35,079 nt of DNA from an uncultured Alphaproteobacteria bacterium. Its GTDB lineage: Bacteria > Pseudomonadota > Alphaproteobacteria > CAAHEQ01 > UBA3637. The stretch spans positions 87,009 through 122,087 of the forward strand of contig CANPXT010000002.1 of assembly GCA_947586835.1 (NCBI GenBank). The letters are read 5' to 3'. Each line of letters starts with the position of its first letter. Positions within the stretch are counted from its first letter, which is position 1. Positions 24,070 through 31,220 of the stretch are shown one piece after another. A model generated the notes under the pieces. That model did no database searches and was not told the origin of the DNA. It saw nothing but the letters and a program-made list of their open reading frames with translations. Both the position numbers and the translations under genes were made by a program.

Positions 24070-26022
24070 ATGCAACGATTATCTGTTTTATTTCCCGCTC
24101 CTTTGGATTGTTTTGATTATTTAAGCGAAATACCCCTGCCCTGCGGCACATTTGTAAGTGCACCGTTCGGGCGTAAAACGCAACTCGGCGTTGTGTGGAA
24201 TAAAACGCCCGATAACGCTTTTCCCGTCGATAAACTCAAAACGGTAACACCCTTAAATATACCGATTTTACCGCAACAAACACTTGATTTCGTCAACTGG
24301 GTTGCCGCTTACACCGTTTCACCGCTCGGCGCCGTTTTAAAAATGGTGTTATGCGCCGATATACAAAAACAAAGCAAAAAACCGCTCACTTTTTTATCTC
24401 CCCTGCCCGATTTTTCAAAAATTTCTTTTTCGGAAGCCCAAAAAAATGTCCTTCAAAAATTATCGCAAAATCTTAACGGATTTCACGTTTCTCTGCTCGA
24501 CGGTGTAACCGGTTCGGGCAAAACGGAAGTTTATTTTGAATTGTTGGCACGCTTGTTTCGAACACAAGCACAAGCTTTGGTTTTATTGCCCGAAATTACA
24601 CTCACAAGCGCTTGGCTTCATCGCTTTGAGCAACGATTCGGCGTATTGCCTGCCGTTTGGCATTCATCATTAACCGCAAAGCAGCGACGCGATACATGGC
24701 AAAGCGTTTTTACCGGAAAAGCATCAATTGTCGTCGGCGCCCGATCGGCACTTTTTCTGCCGTTTCAAAACTTAAAACTCATTGTGGTTGATGAAGAACA
24801 CGATTCTTCTTATAAACAGGAAGACGGCGTTTTATATCAGGCACGCGATATGGCCGTTGTGCGTGGGAAAATTGCCGACGCACCCGTAATTTTAGCCTCG
24901 GCAACACCCAGTATTGAAACCGTTGCAAACGTGCAAGAAAAAAAATATGCGCATATCGTTTTGCCTGAACGATTTGCCGGCGCCGTTATGCCTGATATAC
25001 TGCTCGCGGATATGCGTCAAAAAACAAAAGGCGCCGTTCGGTTTATTTCCCCGCTATTGGAAACACATTTACGACAAAATCTGGCGGAAGGCAATCAAAG
25101 CCTGCTTTTCTTAAACCGTCGGGGATACGCGCCTTTAATTTTATGTCGTGCCTGCGGTGAACGCTTAAAATGCCCGCATTGCAGTGCTTGGTTGATTGAA
25201 CATAAGCAAAAGATGAAATTGCTTTGTCATCACTGCGGATATGAACGCCGGATGCCTTCCGTTTGTCCCAAATGCGGTGCGGAAAATATGTTTGTTTCCT
25301 GTGGTCCGGGCGTTGAGCGAATTGCGGAAGAAACAAAACTTTTGTTCCCCACGGCGCGAACGGCGCTCATTACTTCCGATACGCTGACGAATATGAAAGA
25401 ATTTGATACCGTTTTGCGGAAAATGGCGCTTCATGAGCTGGATATTCTTATCGGAACACAGATTTTGGCAAAAGGACATCATTTTGCCGATTTAACGCTG
25501 GTCGGTATTATCGATGCCGATATGGGTCTTTCGGGAGGAGATTTACGAGCGGGCGAGCGAACGTTTCAATTGTTGCAACAAGTGATGGGACGCGCCGGAC
25601 GTGAACAAAAAAAAGGAACGGCAATCATTCAAACTTTTTCCCCCGATAATTTAATTATTCAAGCTCTGCAAAAAAATGATCGCACCTTGTTTTTAACGGA
25701 AGAAATGAAAGCCCGTCAACAACTCAAAATGCCTCCTTTCGGGCGATTGGCTTCTTTTATCGTCAGTTCAAAATATCAAGTTCAGGCTTATCAAACGGCA
25801 CGACAAATTGCCCTGACAGCCCCTAAAATAAGTGACTTGGAGGTTTTGGGTCCCGTGGCAGCACCGTTGAGTATGTTACGCAACAAATATCGATTTCGTC
25901 TTTTGATAAAAGCACCAAAAAACTGTCGTTTACAAAGCATTTTAAAACAATGGAAAGACACATTAAAAGTGCCTTCATGTGTTGATGTGCGATTAGATAT
26001 TGATCCGTACAGCTTTTTTTAA
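24070..26022 (+). CDS. priA: Primosomal protein N' (replication restart helicase PriA)
   Basis: A 650-residue superfamily 2 helicase that reloads the replisome at stalled forks. A 3'-DNA-binding N-terminal domain (~1-100) is followed by helicase motif I GVTGSGKTE (K151), the DEEH box (241-244), SATPS (motif III), the eight-cysteine zinc region (C-R-A-C-G, C-P-H-C, C-H-H-C-G, C-P-K-C-G) inserted in the second helicase lobe, then ILIGTQILAKGHHF and QVMGRAGRE (motifs V and VI). It is shorter than E. coli PriA (732), mainly in the N-terminal half. ATG 24070 has no strong Shine-Dalgarno. All helicase and zinc ligands are intact. Confidence 0.95.
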   Translation: MQRLSVLFPAPLDCFDYLSEIPLPCGTFVSAPFGRKTQLGVVWNKTPDNAFPVDKLKTVTPLNIPILPQQTLDFVNWVAAYTVSPLGAVLKMVLCADIQKQSKKPLTFLSPLPDFSKISFSEAQKNVLQKLSQNLNGFHVSLLDGVTGSGKTEVYFELLARLFRTQAQALVLLPEITLTSAWLHRFEQRFGVLPAVWHSSLTAKQRRDTWQSVFTGKASIVVGARSALFLPFQNLKLIVVDEEHDSSYKQEDGVLYQARDMAVVRGKIADAPVILASATPSIETVANVQEKKYAHIVLPERFAGAVMPDILLADMRQKTKGAVRFISPLLETHLRQNLAEGNQSLLFLNRRGYAPLILCRACGERLKCPHCSAWLIEHKQKMKLLCHHCGYERRMPSVCPKCGAENMFVSCGPGVERIAEETKLLFPTARTALITSDTLTNMKEFDTVLRKMALHELDILIGTQILAKGHHFADLTLVGIIDADMGLSGGDLRAGERTFQLLQQVMGRAGREQKKGTAIIQTFSPDNLIIQALQKNDRTLFLTEEMKARQQLKMPPFGRLASFIVSSKYQVQAYQTARQIALTAPKISDLEVLGPVAAPLSMLRNKYRFRLLIKAPKNCRLQSILKQWKDTLKVPSCVDVRLDIDPYSFF

Positions 26023-26031
26023 AAAAATTAC

Positions 26032-26060
26032 TTGACAAAAAACCGTTTTTCCTTTATACT
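26032..26060 (+). promoter_or_regulatory. Consensus sigma70 promoter of the 219/163-residue gene pair
   Basis: TTGACA (26032-26037), 17 bp, TATACT (26055-26060), starting ten bases after the priA stop. Confidence 0.85.
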
Positions 26061-26094
26061 TTACTTAATATCAATTTTATAAAGGGGAAAAGCC

Positions 26095-26754
26095 ATGCAC
26101 GCATATCCGAACAAATATATTTGCATTGAAAAATTGAACGGAACACTTTACAATTCATCCGTTTGGGTCGATAAAGAAGAAGTGATGCAAAAAGATTTTA
26201 AAAAGCCGGTTTTGTTATACCAAACCAAAACTTTTATCAAAAGCGGAAAAATCATCAGAACGCGTCCCATCGGTTATGCTTATGCCGGCGTTATAAAAGA
26301 CAGGTTGGTGCATCAATTATATCATGTACCCGAATTTTCTTTGAACGCCGAACGTATTCTTTTGAAAAAAGCAACAAAAGGAAACACCGCTTCCGCGCTC
26401 TATGTATTGCCGGTAGAAGATAACGCTAATCAACCGATCGGCGGATTTTTGTTTCGGCAATTGATGCACGATAACTATCCCGTCACACAATTTATCGGAG
26501 CAGTTTCTTTAAAAGATTATAAAGTTTTAAAAGAAAAAGGATTAACATCCGACAGGGAAGATACCGTTCAAAATTTTACGGCGCCCGTTTTTCCCGTAAT
26601 ACCGCAAACAACCGTTCCTTTTGCTAACGTTCATTTTGTTTCGCAACAAAACCCCAAAGAAAACATTGAGTGTTTTTTGTCGGTTCAAGTGAAAAATAAG
26701 GAACAGTGTTTTATTGAAAGATTAAGCCGAACCAAAGCGCTGGGAAGAGACTAA
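26095..26754 (+). CDS. Unknown 219-residue protein, first of a coupled pair
   Basis: Not recognised. AAAGGGG precedes ATG 26095. No signal peptide or membrane helix. Mixed strand/helix content with RPIGYAYAGVIKDRLVHQLYHVPEF, LFRQLMHDNYPVTQFIGAV, and a proline-rich stretch (APVFPVIPQTTVPFANVHF) before a C-terminal strand pair. The stop overlaps the next ATG (TAATG), so translation of the pair is coupled and the products probably meet. It has a near-consensus promoter of its own and is therefore likely well expressed. Function unknown. Confidence 0.75.
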   Translation: MHAYPNKYICIEKLNGTLYNSSVWVDKEEVMQKDFKKPVLLYQTKTFIKSGKIIRTRPIGYAYAGVIKDRLVHQLYHVPEFSLNAERILLKKATKGNTASALYVLPVEDNANQPIGGFLFRQLMHDNYPVTQFIGAVSLKDYKVLKEKGLTSDREDTVQNFTAPVFPVIPQTTVPFANVHFVSQQNPKENIECFLSVQVKNKEQCFIERLSRTKALGRD

Positions 26755-27245
26755 TGAAAATAAACTGTTCTTGGCATAAATCGTTTTTTAAATTTTTAAA
26801 ACAATTTATGATTGCTTTTTTTTGGCAAATACCGTGGCTGTTCATCATCGGCGGAAGCGTTTTTTATGCTCGTTTGCACTTAAATGATTGGCTTTCAACT
26901 TATTTTGAATTATCACTTCACCGACAAACGGCTCAAAATCTTCAAAATCGACTAAATGCGTTGCAAAATAATCTTTCCGTTTTAAACTGGCACTCAATTT
27001 CCGATTATGTGACAACCCTTTCTTCCGTCGCTTTTGCCGATGCGAAACTTTCCGTCATTCATCAAACGGTAACACTTCTCACGGGCTTTTTTGATATGAT
27101 TCTTTATCTGTTCACAATCTGGATTTGTTTCCATGCTTTTTGGCGCGCTTGCACCCGTTTTAATCAAGAAAAAACAGAACAACATATTGCCGATGCCGTT
27201 GCGGAAAAATTGCGTCCGCTTCTTACGCCCAAAGAGCCGAATTAA
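26754..27245 (+). CDS. Unknown 163-residue membrane protein, second of a coupled pair
   Basis: Two hydrophobic segments (FLKQFMIAFFWQIPWLFIIGG, ~14-34, and LLTGFFDMILYLFTIWICFH, ~105-124) flank a ~65-residue loop with heptad-like LQNRLNALQNNLSVL. The N- and C-termini are charged, the latter with EKTEQHIADAVAEKL. The topology could place the loop in the periplasm. The start codon overlaps the previous stop. It ends two bases before the convergent glycosyltransferase end. No family recognised; a membrane anchor for the 219-residue partner is a reasonable guess. Confidence 0.75.
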   Translation: MKINCSWHKSFFKFLKQFMIAFFWQIPWLFIIGGSVFYARLHLNDWLSTYFELSLHRQTAQNLQNRLNALQNNLSVLNWHSISDYVTTLSSVAFADAKLSVIHQTVTLLTGFFDMILYLFTIWICFHAFWRACTRFNQEKTEQHIADAVAEKLRPLLTPKEPN

Positions 27246-27247
27246 AA

Positions 27248-28231
27248 TTAAACAAGTGTCATCCACAAACGCGCCGGCACACTTGTTTTCATCTTAAGCA
27301 ACAAAAATAACACAACCCGATGGTGCAGTTTAAGTCCGTCATAAGAAATAATATTTTCGCGATACAATTTTTGCGTTTCCGATTGAATGAGATCAAACAA
27401 AACCTTGCGTTTTTCAATATTTTTTTGTTTGCGAACGGCTTGATTCACCATCATTTTAAAACGCCGATTTAAAATATACCGGCGTACCGCTTCCCGACAG
27501 GCCGGATTTTCTTTTTGTATACGCTCGTTTAAGTAACGAATGACCCAAATATAATTTTTAACTTTATCCGGCGTAAACGAGGTTCGCATTACCGAATGGG
27601 GATTTGAATAGTAATAATAAATCGGATAATCGGTCACTGCAACTTTACGAACTTTTTGCATTAAAAACGTGATAAACAACATATCCTCCATTAACCGAAC
27701 ACCCGGAACAAAACGTAACGCCCCAATGGCAGAGCGACGGTATAAATGCCGATTTACGTTTGTTGCAATCAGCGATTTCGTTAAATATGTTTCAAAAGGT
27801 TGATCAACAATCGTTAAATGTAACTTTCGGTCATTCAAAGGCTGAAACGCAATCGGATATTTTCGACGCGTCGGCACAATTCCCCCGCAAACAACTTCAG
27901 CATTTGTTTCGTTTATAATTTTAACACACTTTTCATAAAATTCGGGGTGAAAATAATCATCGGAATCACAAAAAGAAATAAATTCACCCGTTGCGTAATC
28001 AAGCCCGGTATTACGAGCAACAGAAACACCTTGATTTTTTTGATGAATCACTTTGATACGTTTATCTTGTCGAGCCATTTCATCAATAATTTGCCTGCTT
28101 AAATCAGTTGAACCGTCATCCACACAAATAATTTCAATATCTTTTTCCGTTTGCGCAATTACACTCTCCAAGCACCCTTTAACATATTCGGCAACATTAT
28201 AAACGGGAACGATAACGGAAATTTTCGGCAT
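27248..28231 (-). CDS. Glycosyltransferase family 2
   Basis: About 327 residues. I start at ATG 28231, giving the classic MPKISVIVPVYNVAEYVKGC opening; a start 27 nt further upstream adds nine residues without family support. GT-A features: VDDGSTD, QGVSVARNTGL, and the DSDD metal-binding motif followed by YFHPEFY. The C-terminal third is basic. It transfers a nucleotide-sugar residue, probably for surface polysaccharide, in the cytoplasm. It stands apart from the operon at 0.9-8 kb and has its own strong promoter. Donor and acceptor cannot be read from sequence. Confidence 0.9.
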   Translation of the reverse strand: MPKISVIVPVYNVAEYVKGCLESVIAQTEKDIEIICVDDGSTDLSRQIIDEMARQDKRIKVIHQKNQGVSVARNTGLDYATGEFISFCDSDDYFHPEFYEKCVKIINETNAEVVCGGIVPTRRKYPIAFQPLNDRKLHLTIVDQPFETYLTKSLIATNVNRHLYRRSAIGALRFVPGVRLMEDMLFITFLMQKVRKVAVTDYPIYYYYSNPHSVMRTSFTPDKVKNYIWVIRYLNERIQKENPACREAVRRYILNRRFKMMVNQAVRKQKNIEKRKVLFDLIQSETQKLYRENIISYDGLKLHHRVVLFLLLKMKTSVPARLWMTLV

Positions 28232-28267
28232 ACATTGATCTCTTTCAAAAAAAATCAAACTTTTTTC

Positions 28268-28295
28268 AGTATAAAGGAAAAAACCGAAATGTCAA
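28268..28295 (-). promoter_or_regulatory. Sigma70 promoter of the GT2 gene
   Basis: On minus, TTGACA (28290-28295), 16 bp, TATACT (28268-28273), about 37 bp before the chosen start codon. Confidence 0.8.
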
Positions 28296-28441
28296 ACAAT
28301 ATCTGTTTATTGTTTTTGAAAAAATATAACATTAAAAAGTAAAGCTTTTATAATGTGCGTGAATGATGTTTACAGCGAAAAAGCAAAACATTTAATAAAA
28401 AATATAAAATTAAAACAAATAGTTACTCTTATTTTTTACAC

Positions 28442-28606
28442 AAAATAAACGTACCTTTAATGCAACGATTTTTTCTTAACTTTTCAAGGGCTTATAAAAT
28501 ATTTAAAACCAAAATGAAAAGATTTAAAAATCAATAATTTATAAAAAAAATAAATTTTTTTTGCCAAAAGTAAAAAAAAGTGTTGCAAAAATCGTACGTT
28601 TATTTT
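28442..28606 (+). promoter_or_regulatory. Candidate invertible promoter element, unit 1
   Basis: A perfect 13-bp inverted repeat, AAAATAAACGTAC (28442-28454) and GTACGTTTATTTT (28594-28606), bounds 139 bp. The right end supplies TTGCAA (28583-28588) 17 bp before TATAAT (28606-28611), driving the small ORF and cargo gene. In unit 2 the sequences at the two ends of the enclosed block are swapped and reverse-complemented, with the flanks unchanged. Confidence 0.65.
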
Positions 28607-28621
28607 ATAATTAATAGTCAA

Positions 28622-28634
28622 AGAACGATGTTCT
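28622..28634 (+). promoter_or_regulatory. Operator-like inverted repeat, unit 1
   Basis: AGAAC-GAT-GTTCT beginning about ten bases after the -10 box, so overlapping the likely start site. The same motif recurs at 29412-29424 and 30617-30629. Repressor binding is inferred. Confidence 0.4.
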
Positions 28635-28686
28635 GAAACATAAAAAAAGCATTAACGCTTTAATTTAACTGTCAAGGAGAAATTAC

Positions 28687-28824
28687 ATGAGAAAATATTC
28701 AAAAACAGCACTTATGTATTTATCACATGAGCACGATTATTTTCTAAAAAAACATGTATTTATGCTTTCGAACATTTTTCTCAGGCAAACCGGAAAACAA
28801 TTCATAACCGTTATGTCTTTTTGA
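28687..28824 (+). CDS. Small ORF / leader peptide, unit 1 (45 codons)
   Basis: ATG 28687 is preceded by a strong AAGGAG. The first ~18 residues, MRKYSKTALMYLSHE and the next three, are conserved in all three units. Beyond a poly-A run the three copies continue in three different frames because of small insertions and deletions. That suggests the conserved part acts as a short peptide or leader, and the rest of the predicted protein may not be selected. It lies 71 bp before the 109-residue gene. No family recognised. Confidence 0.5.
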   Translation: MRKYSKTALMYLSHEHDYFLKKHVFMLSNIFLRQTGKQFITVMSF

Positions 28825-28895
28825 ATGGTTTTGCTTGAATTAAAATAACCCACACGTTATTTGAAAAAATATTAATAATTTAATGGAGTATTAAA

Positions 28896-29225
28896 ATGGT
28901 TCGAAAACAATCTATTTTTATTGAAGACGAGAAAAATTATGTGGCCATGCCGATGCCGGATGATCAGTTGGTCATTGCTGTTCCCGTTCAGAAAAAAGCG
29001 CTAATCAATCCGGGCATTACTTATAGCGGACAGAAAAAAGCTCTGCTTTTACACGATAAAAACAACGGCCTTATTTTAAATCGATTGGATTCAAACGCGC
29101 AAAACATACTGAAAACGGCAAAATATATCCATGTAGCCGAAATTGATTATCAAAAAAAGCAACTAAAACGTGATTATATCGTACCGGTCAAATGCGGACA
29201 AATCAAAACTGATTCTTTGAAATAG
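28896..29225 (+). CDS. Cargo protein of the repeat array, 109 residues, copy 1
   Basis: A soluble protein of unknown function without signal or membrane segment. GGAG precedes ATG 28896 by about 8 nt. It closely matches the copy at 30891 and is remotely related to the protein at 22351. Invariant features across all three are IFIE/ICIE followed by YV(A/V)MP, an LxxDK core followed by a Leu-rich helix, and IxxAEI(D/N)Y-x-x-K-Q-L-x-RDY(I/V)VP near the C-terminus. Expression should come from the candidate invertible promoter through the small ORF. An immunity, regulatory or phage-defence role would fit such an array but nothing in the sequence proves one. Confidence 0.8.
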   Translation: MVRKQSIFIEDEKNYVAMPMPDDQLVIAVPVQKKALINPGITYSGQKKALLLHDKNNGLILNRLDSNAQNILKTAKYIHVAEIDYQKKQLKRDYIVPVKCGQIKTDSLK

Positions 29226-29307
29226 TTTGCGTTTTTCAGCATAAAAAAGCGAAACATTTAATAAAAAATATAAAATTAAAACAAATAGTTACTTTTATTT
29301 TTTACAC

Positions 29308-29396
29308 AAAATTAAACGTGCAATTTTTGCAACACATTTTTTGCCTACCCTTGAAAAGTTAAGAAAAAATCGTTGCATTAAAGGTGCGTTTATTTT
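29308..29396 (+). promoter_or_regulatory. Candidate invertible promoter element, unit 2 (opposite orientation to unit 1)
   Basis: The bounding repeats are imperfect (AAAATTAAACG and CGTTTATTTT). The enclosed ~66 bp read, in reverse complement, like the two ends of the unit 1 block without its ~70-bp middle. Here TTGCAT (29373-29378) sits 17 bp before the same TATAAT (29396-29401), replacing the TTGCAA of units 1 and 3. Confidence 0.65.
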
Positions 29397-29411
29397 ATAA
29401 TTAATAGTCAA

Positions 29412-29424
29412 AGAACGATGTTCT
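29412..29424 (+). promoter_or_regulatory. Operator-like inverted repeat, unit 2
   Basis: AGAAC-GAT-GTTCT at the same distance from the -10 box as in unit 1. Confidence 0.4.
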
Positions 29425-29476
29425 GGAACATCAATAAAGCATTAACGCTTTAATTTAACTGTCAAGAAGAAATTAC

Positions 29477-29614
29477 ATGAGAAAATATTCAAAAACAGCG
29501 CTTATGTATTTATCACACGAGTACGGTTATTCTAAAAAAAACATATATTTATACTTTCGAGCGTTTTTCTCAAGCAAAACCGAAAAATCATTCATAACCG
29601 TTATGTATTGTTGA
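29477..29614 (+). CDS. Small ORF / leader peptide, unit 2 (45 codons)
   Basis: MRKYSKTALMYLSHEYGYSK matches the other units at the N-terminus. The Shine-Dalgarno is AAGAAG rather than AAGGAG, probably weaker. An eight-A run (seven in unit 3) shifts the frame of the C-terminal part. It ends 36 bp before the GNAT gene. Confidence 0.45.
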   Translation: MRKYSKTALMYLSHEYGYSKKNIYLYFRAFFSSKTEKSFITVMYC

Positions 29615-29650
29615 ATGGTTTTGTTGAACTAAAATAAGGGGAAAAATTAA

Positions 29651-30154
29651 ATGCAATATCAATTAGAAAAAGTTACTTTAGAAAAAATGGTCCAACTCTA
29701 TTCTTTTTATCAACAGATACCCGCTTCGGAATGTGGTTTTGAGAACCCGGCTTTTGGACTTTCGATCTCCGATTTTGAAGGATATCTGCAAAAAAGAATA
29801 GATTCTGCAAATGGAAAAAATTTAAAACCCGGCAGGGTCCCATCAACAGAATATATATTTTATGTAGATGGCCTCCCTGTAGGATTAGCTAGATTAAGAC
29901 ATTATTTAACAGAGGATTTACTCAAACATGCAGGACATTTAGCCTTCGCTATAGTGCCAAAATTCAGAGGTCGTGGTTTCGCCACTATATTGTTAAAAGA
30001 GGTTTTAGAGGAAGCAAGACAGAAGTGCATAAATAAAGTATTGTTAACCTGCAATCTTGATAATATCGGGAGTTACAAAACCATTGAAAAAAACGGTGGT
30101 ATTTTGGAAAAAATAGAAAATAATGAACGCTTTTATTGGATAACGCTATCGTGA
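29651..30154 (+). CDS. GNAT family N-acetyltransferase, cargo of unit 2
   Basis: A 167-residue GNAT protein. The acetyl-CoA loop is seen in LAFAIVPKFRGRGFATILLKEV (R-G-R-G-F-A), followed by the family's typical VLLTCNLDNIGSYKTIEKNGG. AAGGGG precedes ATG 29651. It occupies the position held by the 109-residue gene in units 1 and 3 and would be transcribed from the unit 2 promoter. Substrate unknown; with only sequence, small-molecule, peptide or antibiotic acetylation cannot be told apart. Its flanks and the neighbouring gene remnant suggest acquisition from elsewhere. Confidence 0.9.
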   Translation: MQYQLEKVTLEKMVQLYSFYQQIPASECGFENPAFGLSISDFEGYLQKRIDSANGKNLKPGRVPSTEYIFYVDGLPVGLARLRHYLTEDLLKHAGHLAFAIVPKFRGRGFATILLKEVLEEARQKCINKVLLTCNLDNIGSYKTIEKNGGILEKIENNERFYWITLS

Positions 30155-30496
30155 TCGATTATGACGCTCATTTTTAATTTGATTCAGATGCAGTAACTTG
30201 TTGTTGTGTCCGTTTACAACATTACAGATAAGATAGTTGACGAAGAAGTCTTTTGCTTGTTCTAATTGTGTCTTTGCTATATATTTATTTTTAGTATGTG
30301 CTTGCAGAATCGATCCCGGCTCTAATAAAATGGTTGGAATACCTTTCTCTGCAAAAACAGGGGCTTCAGAACCAAAACTGGCACCTAATATTTCATTTTT
30401 AGGGAAAAGTGTTTCAATATTTTTCAAAAACTCTGAGTTTGAATTACAAAGAAAAGATGGATATGATTTACTTACCTCAAATTTTATGCGTGATTT
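30146..30496 (-). pseudogene. C-terminal remnant of an M20 peptidase / ArgE-like deacetylase
   Basis: The minus frame from about 30496 to TAG 30146-30148 encodes ILGASFGSEAPVFAEKGIPT followed by LLEPGSILQAHTKNKYIAK and a final helix. That is the C-terminal part of M20-family metallohydrolases (acetylornithine deacetylase type), with the AH of GSILQAH as a conserved histidine. The first ~280 residues with the other metal ligands are absent. Its 5' end stops where repeat-unit sequence resumes (~30497). The stop overlaps the end of the convergent GNAT gene by 9 bp, so both probably came in one piece. Confidence 0.65.
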
Positions 30497-30530
30497 AAAA
30501 ATAATATTAATAATTTAATGAAGTATTAAA

Positions 30531-30557
30531 ATGGTTCGAAAACAATCTATTTTTTAG
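30531..30557 (+). pseudogene. Eight-codon stump of the 109-residue cargo gene, unit 2
   Basis: ATG GTT CGA AAA CAA TCT ATT TTT TAG: the 5' end and upstream spacer of the cargo gene are intact, then sequence passes straight into the unit 3 promoter block (GGCAAAAAATGA). This marks a deletion or recombination junction at about 30555. Confidence 0.8.
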
Positions 30558-30577
30558 GCAAAAAATGAAAAAAAGTG

Positions 30578-30606
30578 TTGCAAAAATCGTACGTTTATTT
30601 TATACT
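30578..30606 (+). promoter_or_regulatory. Promoter of unit 3 (same orientation as unit 1, left repeat lost)
   Basis: TTGCAA (30578-30583), 17 bp, TATACT (30601-30606). The right-hand repeat GTACGTTTATTTT is present, but the left repeat and half of the block are missing, so this copy could not invert by the same means. Confidence 0.6.
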
Positions 30607-30616
30607 TAAGAGTTAC

Positions 30617-30629
30617 AGAACAATGTTCT
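30617..30629 (+). promoter_or_regulatory. Operator-like inverted repeat, unit 3
   Basis: AGAAC-AAT-GTTCT; the arms are unchanged while one loop base differs from units 1 and 2, which suggests the arms are selected. Confidence 0.45.
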
Positions 30630-30681
30630 GGAACATAAATAAAGCATTAACGCTTTAATTTAACTGTCAAGGAGAAACTAC

Positions 30682-30801
30682 ATGAGAAAACATTTAAAAA
30701 AAACGCTTATGTATTTATCACACGAGTACGGTTATTCTAAAAAAACATGTATTTATACTTTCGAGCGTTTTTCTCAAACAAAACCGAAAAACAATTCATA
30801 A
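30682..30801 (+). CDS. Small ORF / leader peptide, unit 3 (39 codons)
   Basis: MRKHLKKTLMYLSHEYGYSK, with AAGGAG before ATG 30682. It differs at the N-terminus from units 1 and 2 (HLKKT for YSKTA) but keeps MYLSHEYGYSKK. After the seven-A run it ends in its own frame at TAA 30799-30801. Confidence 0.5.
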   Translation: MRKHLKKTLMYLSHEYGYSKKTCIYTFERFSQTKPKNNS

Positions 30802-30890
30802 CCGTTATGTATTGTTGAATGGTTTTGTTTGAACTGAAATAAACTACACATTATTTAAAAATAATATTAATAATTTAATGGAGTATTAAA

Positions 30891-31220
30891 ATGATTCGAA
30901 AACAATCTATTTGCATTGAAAATGAGAAAAATTATGTGGTCATGCCCATGCCGGATGATCAGTTGGTCATTGCTGTTCCCGTTCAGAAAAGAGCGCCAAT
31001 AAATCCGAGCATTGCTTATAACGGACAGAAAAAAGCTCTGTTTTTACATGATAAAAACAACGGTCTTATTTTAAATCGGTTGGATTCAACCGCGCAAGAT
31101 ATACTGAAAACGGCAAAATATATCCATGTAGCCGAAATCAATTATCAAAAAAAGCAACTAAAACGTGATTACATCGTACCGGTCAAATGCGGACAAATCA
31201 AAATCGATGCTTCGAAATAG
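30891..31220 (+). CDS. Cargo protein of the repeat array, 109 residues, copy 2
   Basis: The near-identical sister of the gene at 28896, with about fifteen amino-acid changes (for example ICIENEKNYVVMP for IFIEDEKNYVAMP). The same GGAG site lies before ATG 30891. Most differences are conservative and the frame is open throughout, so both copies appear to be under selection. It follows the unit 3 small ORF by 89 bp. Function unknown. Confidence 0.8.
   Translation: MIRKQSICIENEKNYVVMPMPDDQLVIAVPVQKRAPINPSIAYNGQKKALFLHDKNNGLILNRLDSTAQDILKTAKYIHVAEINYQKKQLKRDYIVPVKCGQIKIDASK

Noticed and set aside
28622..28634. Alphaproteobacterial LexA box at the unit promoters
   Set aside because: The known site is GTTC-N7-GTTC or GAAC-N7-GAAC; here the arms are AGAAC-N3-GTTCT and the next GAAC in units 2 and 3 is nine bases away.
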